NCBI GenBank assembly: GCA_902799765.1
Contig: CADCBZ010000030.1
Location: 1 to 47,595 of the forward strand
Direction of reading: 5' to 3'
From: an uncultured Prevotellaceae bacterium
GTDB lineage: Bacteria > Bacteroidota > Bacteroidia > Bacteroidales > Bacteroidaceae
DNA: 47,595 bases
Made by a program: the position numbers and the translations under genes. The notes under the pieces are model-generated. The model saw only the letters and a list, made by a program, of their open reading frames with translations, had not been told where the DNA came from and did no database searches. This document shows positions 1-6,939 of this stretch, piece by piece (the stretch's first letter is position 1; the number at the start of each line of letters is the position of its first letter).

Positions 1-1
1 G

Positions 2-259
2 GCCACAGGTCAGCTCGCGGAGGGAGGCGAGTACGACGTGGACTTCGACCACCAGTTCCTTGAGGCGGAGAAGTATGACAGCAAGCGCACCTACAAGGGG
101 CTACCCTTGGGTAGCTTTAAATGGAGTAGTGTCGATCAAGGCTTGCTCCCCTCGGCATTCACTTGGAATGTTTACCGGATAGTCAAATATGCATTTGACG
201 GTGCAAATATACGAAGTATTTCTGAAAATTGCAAGGAATTTGCTAATTCACTAACTTAA
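2..259 (+). pseudogene. IS1380-like transposase remnant (partial, enters from left edge)
   Basis: The reading frame is open from the window edge to a TAA at 257-259. The early part (EYDVDFDHQF, then AEKYDSKRTYK) resembles the conserved block of IS1380-family transposases around an acidic catalytic residue, where members read roughly 'DFDHQF..xEKYDxxxTYK'. After TYKG the family normally continues with a long catalytic core. Here the frame runs only about 50 more unrelated-looking residues before stopping, which suggests an internal deletion. No terminal inverted repeat is identified in the 400 bases downstream. The family call rests on motif memory, so confidence is moderate; a truncated unrelated gene is possible. 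Confidence 0.45.
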
Positions 260-320
260 AACCAAAATTCAAATGAAATAATTAACAAACCAAAAACCTA
301 ATTATGAACTTTTACTGATG

Positions 321-352
321 CAAAGGTACGGGGATTTTGGGCTAAATCCAAG
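321..352 (-). promoter_or_regulatory. Candidate minus-strand promoter
   Basis: Read on the minus strand this gives CTTG, 20 bp, then TACCTTTG, one base from the Bacteroidetes -33/-7 consensus. It points left into the antisense strand of the transposase remnant, so it has no visible gene in this window. It may be left over from a gene broken by the insertion. Confidence 0.35.
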
Positions 353-445
353 AAATTAGACAGTTTCTTGTTGGAGTTGTTGCGACAAGGGGAACGTATT
401 GCGACAGAGTAGGGGAATGGGGTTAGGTCGTGTCGTAAAAGGGCA

Positions 446-470
446 TAAAAAAAGGACTCCGCTGAGTCCC
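446..470 (-). terminator. Intrinsic terminator, minus strand
   Basis: On the minus strand a 6-bp stem (GGACTC/GAGTCC, loop AGCG) is followed directly by seven T. It lies about 60 bases downstream of the minus-strand promoter at 512-543 with no room for a gene between, so together they could make a very short transcript or an attenuator. Confidence 0.6.
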
Positions 471-511
471 ATAATTTTTAACCTTAAATCTAATACTATA
501 AAAACACAGTG

Positions 512-543
512 CAAAGTTAAGACTTATTTTTGTAACCACCAAA
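512..543 (-). promoter_or_regulatory. Bacteroidetes promoter, minus strand
   Basis: On the minus strand the sequence reads TTTG (540-543), exactly 20 bp, then TAACTTTG (512-519), a full match to the sigma-ABfr consensus. Transcription would start near 505 and reach the terminator at 446-470. Confidence 0.55.
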
Positions 544-613
544 GATAATGTGGGAAATTTTAAACTCATGAATATTTATGTGGTTTTTATGATGTTTTTT
601 GGAAAGGAATTGC

Positions 614-643
614 TATCTTTGCGCTCCGAATTTATAACCTAGA
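614..643 (+). promoter_or_regulatory. -7 box and start region shared with 35170-35199
   Basis: TATCTTTG at 614-621 fits the Bacteroidetes -7 box for the gene at 681; a clear TTTG at the right -33 distance is not present. Bases 618-643 match 35174-35199 at 24 of 26 positions, placing an almost identical transcription-start and early leader region before the first gene of each of the two cassettes. Confidence 0.5.
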
Positions 644-680
644 GCTAAAAACTCTATTTTCAATAATTAAAATTTAAATT

Positions 681-2012
681 ATGGTACTACAAAATGTTTT
701 AAATGGGTCATGTTTGGCCCGAGGCTTGGAAACGCAGGCTTCAAGAAGTACTGGTTTCCGCACATCTTTGAGACAACTTATTTCGCATTTGGATGAGTCG
801 CAACAGGCTTACGACAAGATTGCAGTTGATGATCCTGGAACCAAATGCCTGTTTGTAGCCAGTATGGTGAAGTGGGCGCATCTTGCCAACTTCCGACTCC
901 TGGATTATCTGGAGAAAATCAACAAGGGAGACTGTGAGGAAGTGTTGGCTTTGGATTATGCCAAACTCTGCAACAAGAATTATTGGCTGAGAGGCAGAAA
1001 GAAAAGCGACATGATGGCTTTCAGTGATAAGCCGCTTAAGGACTATCTGGAGTTTTGGCATTCTGACGAGACTTCATGGGATATTTACCAGTTGTACGAG
1101 TCAAATGTCTGTGAGTTGGCTGATAATCTGAAGAAGGTGAAAAGCACTTTTGAAAAACCAGAACTTTACGAGAAGTTTATGCAGCAGATGAAAGTGGCGT
1201 ATGCCGATCCTGACATCGATTATGAGTATGAGCAGATGAAGGAGGCGTATGTGGAGCCCTGCACGGAAGATTATCTGACGATGCAGGTAAAGGCTTGTGT
1301 GGATTTCCTGAAGTCGGGTATGTTAAATAACATTTTGTCAATCTCGAATGAAGAGATTGACAAAGTGGATGAAGAGAAGCTTCGTAAGTTATTAGACCCT
1401 GACTACAAGACACCAGATAATCTGAAGAAGCTTTGGGCTAAGCTGAAGAAGTTTATTGAGTTGAAGGAGAATGTGATGCTTGTTCCCAAAAGAGGGTTGA
1501 TCAGAAAGCATGTGCTCAAGCATTTTGATGAGTTGAATGGTGATCATTTTAGTGCACTATTCCGCCTTGAAAAGCTTCTGACGCTGATGCATCAGGACAT
1601 GGTGAAGTTGAAGCCTGAGTTAGCAAAGTATCTGAATAAGGTTGAGGATGCAAATACTTTCGGCATCGTGAATAGCCTGACCAGACTGATGCAGCAGGCT
1701 TGGTTTAAGGAGTTCCGTACGGACAAGAAGTATGATGCAGCCTGGATTGAGAAGTTTGTATCTGATTTGTTGGCTTCGGAGTATCAACAGGAGTTGTTGA
1801 CTATCTGGCAGGTTGCTAAAAAGCGTCAGAATCTGAAGAGCTATATTATCGGCTGTCTGAATAAGGCAGGCGTCATTAAGGGTAGTAATCTGGGAATTGC
1901 CACAGCATTATTGAATGGTTCTATAAAAGAAAACACGAACTTTGCCAACTATATGGGCAGGGGTAAGAAAATGGTGTTTTGTGACTGGATCTGCAACTAT
2001 GTGAAAGACTGA
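681..2012 (+). CDS. Unrecognised 443-aa protein, first gene of cassette A
   Basis: I do not recognise this protein. It is hydrophilic, with no signal peptide or membrane segment, and is rich in Lys, Glu and Leu, which suggests a soluble, largely helical cytoplasmic protein. The C-terminal 100 residues carry a compact block with 'NLGIATALL', 'ENTNFANYMGRGKK' and 'FCDWICNYVK'. The arrangement loosely recalls the C-terminal domains of RteC-like proteins, but this is only an impression. The ATG follows an AT-rich leader with a -7 box at 614-621. The gene is followed by a terminator (2050-2080) and by repeats. Its position matches that of the unrelated-looking pair at 35203-36652 in cassette B, so it may be the cassette-specific regulator or specificity component; that role is inferred from position alone. 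Confidence 0.75.
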   Translation: MVLQNVLNGSCLARGLETQASRSTGFRTSLRQLISHLDESQQAYDKIAVDDPGTKCLFVASMVKWAHLANFRLLDYLEKINKGDCEEVLALDYAKLCNKNYWLRGRKKSDMMAFSDKPLKDYLEFWHSDETSWDIYQLYESNVCELADNLKKVKSTFEKPELYEKFMQQMKVAYADPDIDYEYEQMKEAYVEPCTEDYLTMQVKACVDFLKSGMLNNILSISNEEIDKVDEEKLRKLLDPDYKTPDNLKKLWAKLKKFIELKENVMLVPKRGLIRKHVLKHFDELNGDHFSALFRLEKLLTLMHQDMVKLKPELAKYLNKVEDANTFGIVNSLTRLMQQAWFKEFRTDKKYDAAWIEKFVSDLLASEYQQELLTIWQVAKKRQNLKSYIIGCLNKAGVIKGSNLGIATALLNGSIKENTNFANYMGRGKKMVFCDWICNYVKD

Positions 2013-2024
2013 TTTCGCATAAAA

Positions 2025-2183
2025 GTTCTACTGAGAAGTTCTACTGGAGTTCTACTGGAATTTCAGTAGAATTTTTTTTATTTTTCTCAAACCATGATAA
2101 ACACAGGGCTTTCAGGCTGTTTTGGGGCGTTCTACAGAAAACTCTACTGAACTTTTTTTCTCAGTAGAATTGTAGAACTCTAC
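2025..2183 (+). repeat. Cluster of direct and inverted TTCTACTG repeats
   Basis: GTTCTACTG occurs at 2025-2033, 2038-2046 and 2049-2057. Inverted copies lie at 2064-2071 (CAGTAGAA), 2161-2168 and 2172-2178, and further forward copies or partials at 2129-2135, 2142-2150 and 2178-2183. The right half forms a nested hairpin: GTTCTAC (2129-2135) with GTAGAAC (2172-2178), and TCTACTGA (2143-2150) with TCAGTAGA (2161-2168). This density of one 8-9-mer looks like a multi-site protein-binding region or iterons. It sits where cassette B has a different repeat set (36658-36826). Confidence 0.7.
2050..2080 (+). terminator. Intrinsic terminator after the 681 gene
   Basis: An 8-bp stem TTCTACTG/CAGTAGAA (2050-2057 with 2064-2071), loop GAATTT, is followed by eight T. 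The stem is made from the same sequence as the repeats around it, so termination and repeat binding may interact. Confidence 0.65.
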
Positions 2184-2266
2184 TTTTGCACTCGCAAACC
2201 TGAGGACGCTCAGATCTAGTTTTGCAAGTGCTCATTGAAGCTTCGCTTCGAAAATCGGCACCTTGA

Positions 2267-2362
2267 TCTTTGACATGTTGATACTCATAAATAGAAAAAC
2301 TCCCGTACGTATATACGCGTACATTATTTATTAACTATAAAGGTCGCCTTAAAGGGGGCGAC
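2267..2362 (+). promoter_or_regulatory. Cassette A leader with conserved hairpin
   Basis: Three blocks are shared in order with 36884-37002: TCTTTGAC-N4-TGATAC (2267-2284), ACGCGTACATTATT (from 2315), and a hairpin with stem GTCGCC/GGCGAC (2343-2348 with 2357-2362). The hairpin ends 19 bases before the ATG at 2382. Before the second block, 2304-2322 is itself nearly palindromic. Conservation at two loci with otherwise different flanks suggests a common promoter, replication or translation-control element; its activity is unknown. Confidence 0.6.
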
Positions 2363-2381
2363 GTAAAACAAACAAATTACA

Positions 2382-3014
2382 ATGAATAAAACAGAAATTA
2401 AGGATTTCAAAAAGTTCTCTACCAACTACCGCCAGAATCGTTTGACGGTAAATCCTGCGACATTAGATGAGTATCTGGAAAAAGCCAGAGTTGAGAATGT
2501 GATTCCTCAGGCTTTCGTCTATCCAGAGAAGATGTACGGAAAAGATTTTTGGCTTTCGATTCATGACGAATGGATGAACATGATCCTGCAGTCGAGAGCC
2601 GAAAAAGCTGAATCTGACCAGTTGGAGAGTTTCGGACTGGAAATCATCGATGTCCAATCAAGGACCGGTAATGCTTGGCTGCCGAAGAACACTTGTTCAT
2701 TAAACCTGAAAGGTGGTAAACGTTTGACCCTGAATATGGAACACTCGAAGATGGTGGCCAAGAAACTTTCAACCCACATGCTGCTGACCCGAAGCAGGCA
2801 GACCGCCGATGTGGTGCTGATGTTCAACCGTCAGAAGGGCATTGAGGTGAAGTTCAGACCAGGCTGCAGCAGTCTGCAGTTTAACAATGCAGGTCTGGCA
2901 AATAACCTGATTGAGCTGCTGGATCTCGATTTAGCCCAGGAGTATTTCCTGTTAGATATTGAGTTGCTGGCAGAAACCAAAGATTATCTCTTATTTATGA
3001 TAAAGAAAAAGTAA
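2382..3014 (+). CDS. Unrecognised 210-aa cassette A protein
   Basis: I do not recognise a family. The protein is soluble, Lys-rich and has no signal peptide or transmembrane segment. It starts 19 bases after the leader hairpin and is followed after one base by the next gene, so the two are probably co-translated. The N-terminal ~50 residues look helical and charged; the middle contains a likely beta-rich stretch around residues 85-165. In cassette B the matching position is held by only a 40-aa ORF, so this protein is cassette-specific cargo or an early gene. Role unknown. Confidence 0.7.
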   Translation: MNKTEIKDFKKFSTNYRQNRLTVNPATLDEYLEKARVENVIPQAFVYPEKMYGKDFWLSIHDEWMNMILQSRAEKAESDQLESFGLEIIDVQSRTGNAWLPKNTCSLNLKGGKRLTLNMEHSKMVAKKLSTHMLLTRSRQTADVVLMFNRQKGIEVKFRPGCSSLQFNNAGLANNLIELLDLDLAQEYFLLDIELLAETKDYLLFMIKKK

Positions 3015-3015
3015 A

Positions 3016-3375
3016 GTGACCAGAAAAGTAGATGTAAAAGTAAAGCTGAACAAGTTTTGTATCCGAGTGAAGAAGTGCTGCATGTCTTGTTCTCACAAGG
3101 ATCTGACTCGATGCGTCGGAAAGCGGTTCTGCCTCAAACAGGAGATAGATGTGAAAAAGGACTTCTATTGCCCGAAATGGCGGATGAGTCATACCCAGAG
3201 GATGGCGGGTTTCGCCCGAGGCAGCGTGAAATGCAGAGAATATCTGATGTTCGTACTGGCGGTACGAGAAGATGAAGCTTTAGCTATTGAGCGAGGCGAA
3301 GAGATTGAGATCAAGACCCTCGATGAGCTCAGAGCCGAATTCTTAAAGAATCATGGAGAAATCTATGAATATTAA
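3016..3375 (+). CDS. Small cysteine-rich, probably zinc-binding protein
   Basis: This is a 119-aa basic protein with a GTG start one base after the stop of the upstream gene. Its N-terminal half holds seven Cys, in the pattern C-x6-CC-x2-C-x7-C-x5-C ending in a 'DFYCPKW' motif. The 'C..C ... C ... CPxW' layout is common in short zinc-ribbon-like proteins of phages and mobile elements. The C-terminal 40 residues are acidic and helical ('EDEALAIERGEE'). Zinc binding is inferred from Cys spacing only. An ATG-started protein in another frame inside this gene looks like a shadow, so I keep the GTG frame. Confidence 0.6.
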   Translation: MTRKVDVKVKLNKFCIRVKKCCMSCSHKDLTRCVGKRFCLKQEIDVKKDFYCPKWRMSHTQRMAGFARGSVKCREYLMFVLAVREDEALAIERGEEIEIKTLDELRAEFLKNHGEIYEY

Positions 3376-3399
3376 ACATTAAAATATTAAACATTAAAT
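3371..3399 (+). repeat. Heptamer repeat ATTAAAC
   Basis: Units ATTAAAC, ATTAAAA, (T), ATTAAAC, ATTAAAT run across the stop codon of the Cys-rich gene. The same heptamer family is seen at 45033-45067 and, in degraded form, near 3676 and 30455-30480. Confidence 0.5.
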
Positions 3400-3409
3400 T
3401 TTAGATTTT

Positions 3410-3685
3410 ATGAAGGAAATGATTTTAAGAGTGGTAAAGTGCGGTGAGTGCTTTACAGTGAAGAGTGAGAAATGTGAAGGCGGTGTGCTGAATAAGCGGA
3501 CGCTGGTGCTTCAGGAGTTGGGAGGAAAATACGAAAACTCCTATGTGGTGACTGCCTTAGGCAATCTGGCTTCGATCCAGTTTGATGAGGGTGAAATTGT
3601 GATCGCCACGCTGAGATTCCAGAGTCGTGAGTACAACGGACAGGCGTTTATGGATGTAGTAGCGACGGAGTTGATTAAACATTAA
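3410..3685 (+). CDS. DUF3127-like OB-fold protein (probable ssDNA-binding)
   Basis: This is a 91-aa protein. The second half reads 'QFDEGEIVIATLRFQSREYN' followed by 'GQAFMDVVATEL', which matches the end of DUF3127 proteins: a conserved 'L.eGd.v.v.f.i.sREyNGrwy..v.a..i' that is an OB-fold resembling single-stranded DNA-binding proteins. The N-terminal strand region and the Gly/Lys loop 'ELGGKYENSYVV' also fit. A role alongside the downstream primase-helicase-like gene in element DNA metabolism is plausible. The family call is from motif recognition; the DNA-binding role is inferred. The ATG is preceded by an AT-rich gap containing the heptamer repeats. Confidence 0.6.
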   Translation: MKEMILRVVKCGECFTVKSEKCEGGVLNKRTLVLQELGGKYENSYVVTALGNLASIQFDEGEIVIATLRFQSREYNGQAFMDVVATELIKH

Positions 3686-3789
3686 ATTTCAGAAAACGTT
3701 AAATTTCAGTAATTGAGTTGAAGTGAGGAGGATGTTCTCGAGTAAATGGCCAAAGATTCTGACCTTCTGCTCACAAAAACTCAAAAACA

Positions 3790-4164
3790 ATGAAAAAGAA
3801 CAATAACAACATTATTAAGACAACAACATTGAGTGCCCAGGTGGCAATAACCAAGACAGAGTGTGGATCGAATTTAATACAGGGACTGCCTGATAATCCT
3901 TGTGCAGGACAGGTAGAGCCGTTTCATGGCCGGGGAAAGTGCCAGATGTTTAATAATGGGGCGTTTGAATTCATCCAAGAAAAGCGCTTGCGAGGCAAGC
4001 CCGAGTTGAAAGTGGATTATGGCAGTCTGTCGTTTAGTACCGACGGTAACGACCGGGTGGTCTTCACCGTGCCTGCGGAGATGCGCGGTGAGCTGCCGAA
4101 AATACTGAGAAAAGGTATCAAGGAGATTATTAACTATCTGAAAGAGGAGGGTTATAGCTTATGA
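3790..4164 (+). CDS. Conserved small cassette protein, partner gene of the DUF3987 ORF
   Basis: This 124-aa protein has no assigned family. Its last ~45 residues ('GNDRVVFTVPAEMRGELPKI' and following) resemble the end of the 141-aa protein at 37243-37668 ('GRVKIDFSFPKKYPLELMKQ' and following): a beta strand, a short Pro-containing turn and an amphipathic helix. Both genes stand immediately before the BT4734-like/DUF3987 gene, so they are likely distant homologues with a shared job. The stop overlaps the next ATG by 4 bases (ATGA), indicating translational coupling. The N-terminal third is Asn/Thr-rich and probably flexible. Confidence 0.6.
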   Translation: MKKNNNNIIKTTTLSAQVAITKTECGSNLIQGLPDNPCAGQVEPFHGRGKCQMFNNGAFEFIQEKRLRGKPELKVDYGSLSFSTDGNDRVVFTVPAEMRGELPKILRKGIKEIINYLKEEGYSL

Positions 4165-4496
4165 TCTATCGAATAACTTACGACAACAAGAGCCGCAAAC
4201 TGGCGCATCCAGTGAAGAATCGCGAGGAATTGATGGCATTACGCAACTCGCAGCAGAATCTGGATAATCTCAATAAAGCGCGCCAAGGCGACGAGAAGGC
4301 CAAAGCTGATCTGCTGCAACTGGCCTATAATCTGGGTCATGTAGAAGGTCTGATAGCTGGCTGTAAAAGTCAGGGTAGTTTCTTCTTTCACGATGTGGAT
4401 TGCTACGATGCGGAGCAGTCGGATGCCTTTAAGGAGTTAATTCTAAGCAAGAAGGAAACCATCGGGCTGATGATGCTGTGGAACTACGATTCTTGA
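4161..4496 (+). CDS. BT4734-like N-terminal (VirE_N) domain fragment, 5' part of split primase-like gene
   Basis: The 111 residues match the start of BT4734/BF3469-like proteins: 'KLAHPVKNREELMALRNSQQ', the Asn/Lys-rich helix, 'GCKSQGSFFFHDVDCYD' with the acidic D-x-D, and 'KKETIGLMML'. In intact relatives this is followed by about 15-20 more residues (a Gly-rich turn and His-containing strand) and then 'GTTILENQV'. Here the frame instead runs into 'WNYDS' and a stop. The missing continuation 'GTTILENQVRVSTELQIEMD' is readable in another frame from 4480 and leads straight into the 4534 ORF. So a short deletion with a frameshift has split one gene in two. Whether the fragments still work together is unknown. 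Confidence 0.7.
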   Translation: MIYRITYDNKSRKLAHPVKNREELMALRNSQQNLDNLNKARQGDEKAKADLLQLAYNLGHVEGLIAGCKSQGSFFFHDVDCYDAEQSDAFKELILSKKETIGLMMLWNYDS

Positions 4497-4533
4497 GAAC
4501 CAAGTACGTGTCAGTACTGAACTTCAGATCGAG

Positions 4534-6489
4534 ATGGATACTAATACGAAGGATTTGCAAAGGGTGGTCTATTCGACCAGTGGTTCGCCTGAAGATCTGC
4601 CTTATCTCGATGATGCACTCTTCGAGGAGCCGATGACGGCTGAGGAATGCGAGGCTGAGTATTTGCGCCTGAAAGAGCGTGAGAAGAAACGGCAGGAGCA
4701 GTTACCTGCTGGAGCGAAAAAGGCGAATAAACATTACAAACCCTGGGCAGAGAAGAGAGAAGAGAGAAGTGAGGAGGTGAGAAGTGGAGATGTGAAAGAA
4801 GTGAAAAGTGGAGAAGTGCAGAGCTGCGAGGCGGATGAACGGACACGCTTTATCTTCAGGGAATGTATGAAGGAGGAGGGCGTGACGGATGCTGACCTTG
4901 TGGATCGGGGTGGTAGGCATAACTCAGTGAAGATGATCCTGAGCAGCTGCACGCAACTGCTGACCAAGGAAGAAACACTGGGCATGTTGAAAGAACTGAT
5001 GCCGGATAACTGGCAGGATGAGAACATCCAGACGCTTGTGAATGACTTCTATTCGGATTATTATAATCCCAGTCAGCGACTGACGCTGTTTCAAAAACGG
5101 GTGTTCCGAGAGAGTAGGAGACTGGGCGGTGAGGTCAGTGCCCAAAGTGAATCCGAGCTCGCTGTACAAAATCAATCGGAACTGTCGAAGTTGTTTGCGA
5201 GCAAGTTGCCACCTGAGATCCCTAAAGTGTTGCCGAAGTTGGTGAAGGCAGTGACGCAGCACACGCCTCAGCGCTATAAAGCAACAGTGGCGCAGGCAAT
5301 GTTTCCGCCCTTATCGACTTATTCCAGAAAACTCAGTTTCATGTATATCGACAATCAGGAGCGCGATCTGCGCAGTTGTTGTCTGATCATAGCCGGCACG
5401 GGAACGGGTAAGGACTCCTGTACGAAGCAGCCTCTGCAGCATATTATCGCTGATATGGTGGAACGGGATAAGGAGAACCGCATCAGACTGAAGAAGTTCA
5501 ATGATGAATATAACAACAAGGCTAACAATAAGCAGAAGCCACAACGCCCCGACGATCTGATTATCCAGACGTTGAAATATGATATCACCAAGGCTGCTCT
5601 TGTGCAGCGCATGGATGATGCCCAGGGCGCGCCGCTTTATATCAGACTGAACGAGTTGGAGCAATGGGATAAGATTGAGGGTTGCACGGGTCGCAACAAT
5701 CAGTTCACTACCATGAAACTGTGTGATGATGAGGGCAATGATTTCGGCTCTGATCGTGCCAGTACGCAGAGTGTGATGGCTTCGGGCTGTCTGCATCTGA
5801 ACTGGAATGCAAACACCACGCTATCGAAGGCGATGCGCTATTTTAAGTATGTGATGACCGATGGTCCCATCTCGCGCTTGTGTCTGGCTACGATCCCTGA
5901 CGAGGAGATCGGTGCAGAGATTGCGGTCTTTGGCAATTATGACGAGAAATATGATGAGGCACTGAAGCCCTTCATTGAGAATCTGAAAGCCGCAACGGGC
6001 GTGATCGACTGTGCGCCAGCCCGCAAACTGGCTCGGCAACTGAAGGATGAGTGTGCCGATTTCGCGAGATTGTCGCAAGACCGCGTGTTTGACAACCTCT
6101 CTCACCGCGCTCTCGTGCATGCCTTCCGAAAGGCTTGTCTGCTGTATGTGGCCAACGGGAATAAGTGGGAGAAGGCCATTGAGGATTTCTGCCGCTGGAG
6201 TCTCTTCTATGATCTCTATCTGAAGATGATATTCTTTGGCGAACAGATCCGTCATGCAGACGATGATATCCCCACCTCCAAGCGTGGTCCGCAGAACCTT
6301 CTGGATTTCCTGCCTGAAACATTCTCTGTTGAGGAAGCAAAACGAGTCAGACAGAAACAGGGCATGGATACGGAGAAAACGGTAAAAATGATTTCGACAT
6401 GGAAAAGTCGGGGTTATGTGATTCAGATTTCAGATTTCAGTTTTAAAAAAGCGTATAAAGATGTTACCAAGAGGAATAAGAAACAATAA
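4534..6489 (+). CDS. DUF3987-type primase/helicase-like protein, 3' part of split gene
   Basis: This 651-aa protein begins inside the BT4734-like domain ('LQRVVYSTSGSPEDLPYLDD', residues 8-27). A charged linker (about 72-100) encoded by a heptamer repeat tract follows, then a DUF3987-type P-loop ATPase domain: Walker A 'AGTGTGKDS' at 287-295 and an acidic strand 'YIRLNELEQ' near 365 as probable Walker B. Such proteins occur in Bacteroidales mobile elements and are thought to act in DNA replication or unwinding. The frame is open upstream to 4474, so the natural protein was longer; the ATG at 4534 is the first in-frame start. The last 29 bases overlap the P5-like gene. Confidence 0.75.
   Translation: MDTNTKDLQRVVYSTSGSPEDLPYLDDALFEEPMTAEECEAEYLRLKEREKKRQEQLPAGAKKANKHYKPWAEKREERSEEVRSGDVKEVKSGEVQSCEADERTRFIFRECMKEEGVTDADLVDRGGRHNSVKMILSSCTQLLTKEETLGMLKELMPDNWQDENIQTLVNDFYSDYYNPSQRLTLFQKRVFRESRRLGGEVSAQSESELAVQNQSELSKLFASKLPPEIPKVLPKLVKAVTQHTPQRYKATVAQAMFPPLSTYSRKLSFMYIDNQERDLRSCCLIIAGTGTGKDSCTKQPLQHIIADMVERDKENRIRLKKFNDEYNNKANNKQKPQRPDDLIIQTLKYDITKAALVQRMDDAQGAPLYIRLNELEQWDKIEGCTGRNNQFTTMKLCDDEGNDFGSDRASTQSVMASGCLHLNWNANTTLSKAMRYFKYVMTDGPISRLCLATIPDEEIGAEIAVFGNYDEKYDEALKPFIENLKAATGVIDCAPARKLARQLKDECADFARLSQDRVFDNLSHRALVHAFRKACLLYVANGNKWEKAIEDFCRWSLFYDLYLKMIFFGEQIRHADDDIPTSKRGPQNLLDFLPETFSVEEAKRVRQKQGMDTEKTVKMISTWKSRGYVIQISDFSFKKAYKDVTKRNKKQ
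4751..4817 (+). repeat. Degenerate GTGAGAA heptamer tract inside the DUF3987 gene
   Basis: Units such as GTGAGAA (4777), GTGGAGA (4784), GTGAAAA (4801) and GTGGAGA (4808) encode a charged Glu/Arg/Ser linker. The same heptamer family is inserted in prmA at 23801-23835. Confidence 0.5.
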
Positions 6490-6886
6490 CCCATTGAATA
6501 TCCGTCGCACGGCGAAGGATCAGTGGCAGGGCTTGAGAGCCCAACAGACAGATTCGGCTTTTTGCCAGTTTGAGCGTTTGGAATATGGTTGGCGGGCGGC
6601 GTTTTATTTGCTCACGCGTACCTATTATCACAAGTATCGGCTTTATACGATCCGAATGATCATTAATAGGTGGGCGCCGCCCCATGAGAATGTGACAGCG
6701 ACGTATATAGAAAATGTATGTCGGCTCACTGGCATCACGCCTGATGAACCGATTGGCATCCCGTCGGATCAGCCTGCCCGCTGGATGGCACTCGGTGTAG
6801 CAATGGCGATTCAGGAAAATGGCACCGACTCGTTAGACTATTTCGCCATGCTAAGAGGCTGGACGCTCGCCCGAGAGGGTATATAA
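6461..6886 (+). CDS. Phage structural protein P5-like, possible muralytic domain
   Basis: This 141-aa protein begins 'LPRGIRNNNPLNIRR' and continues with a Trp-Gly turn, 'QTDSAFCQFERLEYGWRA', 'TRTYYHKY', 'INRWAPPHENVTATYI'. This is the pattern of the small proteins named 'structural protein P5' in Bacteroidales elements, related to virion-associated peptidoglycan-active proteins. It overlaps the end of the DUF3987 gene by 29 bases in another frame, so it is translationally coupled and is the last gene of cassette A. A terminator follows at 6889-6923. Enzymatic function is inferred from the phage connection, not shown. Confidence 0.8.
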   Translation: MLPRGIRNNNPLNIRRTAKDQWQGLRAQQTDSAFCQFERLEYGWRAAFYLLTRTYYHKYRLYTIRMIINRWAPPHENVTATYIENVCRLTGITPDEPIGIPSDQPARWMALGVAMAIQENGTDSLDYFAMLRGWTLAREGI

Positions 6887-6888
6887 TC

Positions 6889-6923
6889 AAACGAGGCACT
6901 CGATTCTGTCGGGTGCCTCGTTT
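6889..6923 (+). terminator. Terminator between cassette A and proS (probably bidirectional)
   Basis: A perfect 11-bp stem AAACGAGGCAC/GTGCCTCGTTT (6889-6899 with 6913-6923) lies between the convergent P5-like gene and proS. T-rich flanks are short on both sides. Confidence 0.65.
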
Positions 6924-6939
6924 GGTGTTGTAAGCATGA

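Noticed and set aside
3057-3275. Alternative 72-aa frame inside the Cys-rich gene
   Set aside because: No Cys/metal pattern and no spacing to neighbours; the GTG frame at 3016 has both.
1-6923. Complete prophage or conjugative element
   Set aside because: No integrase, portal, capsid, terminase, relaxase or tra genes are seen; only accessory-type genes with phage or element links.
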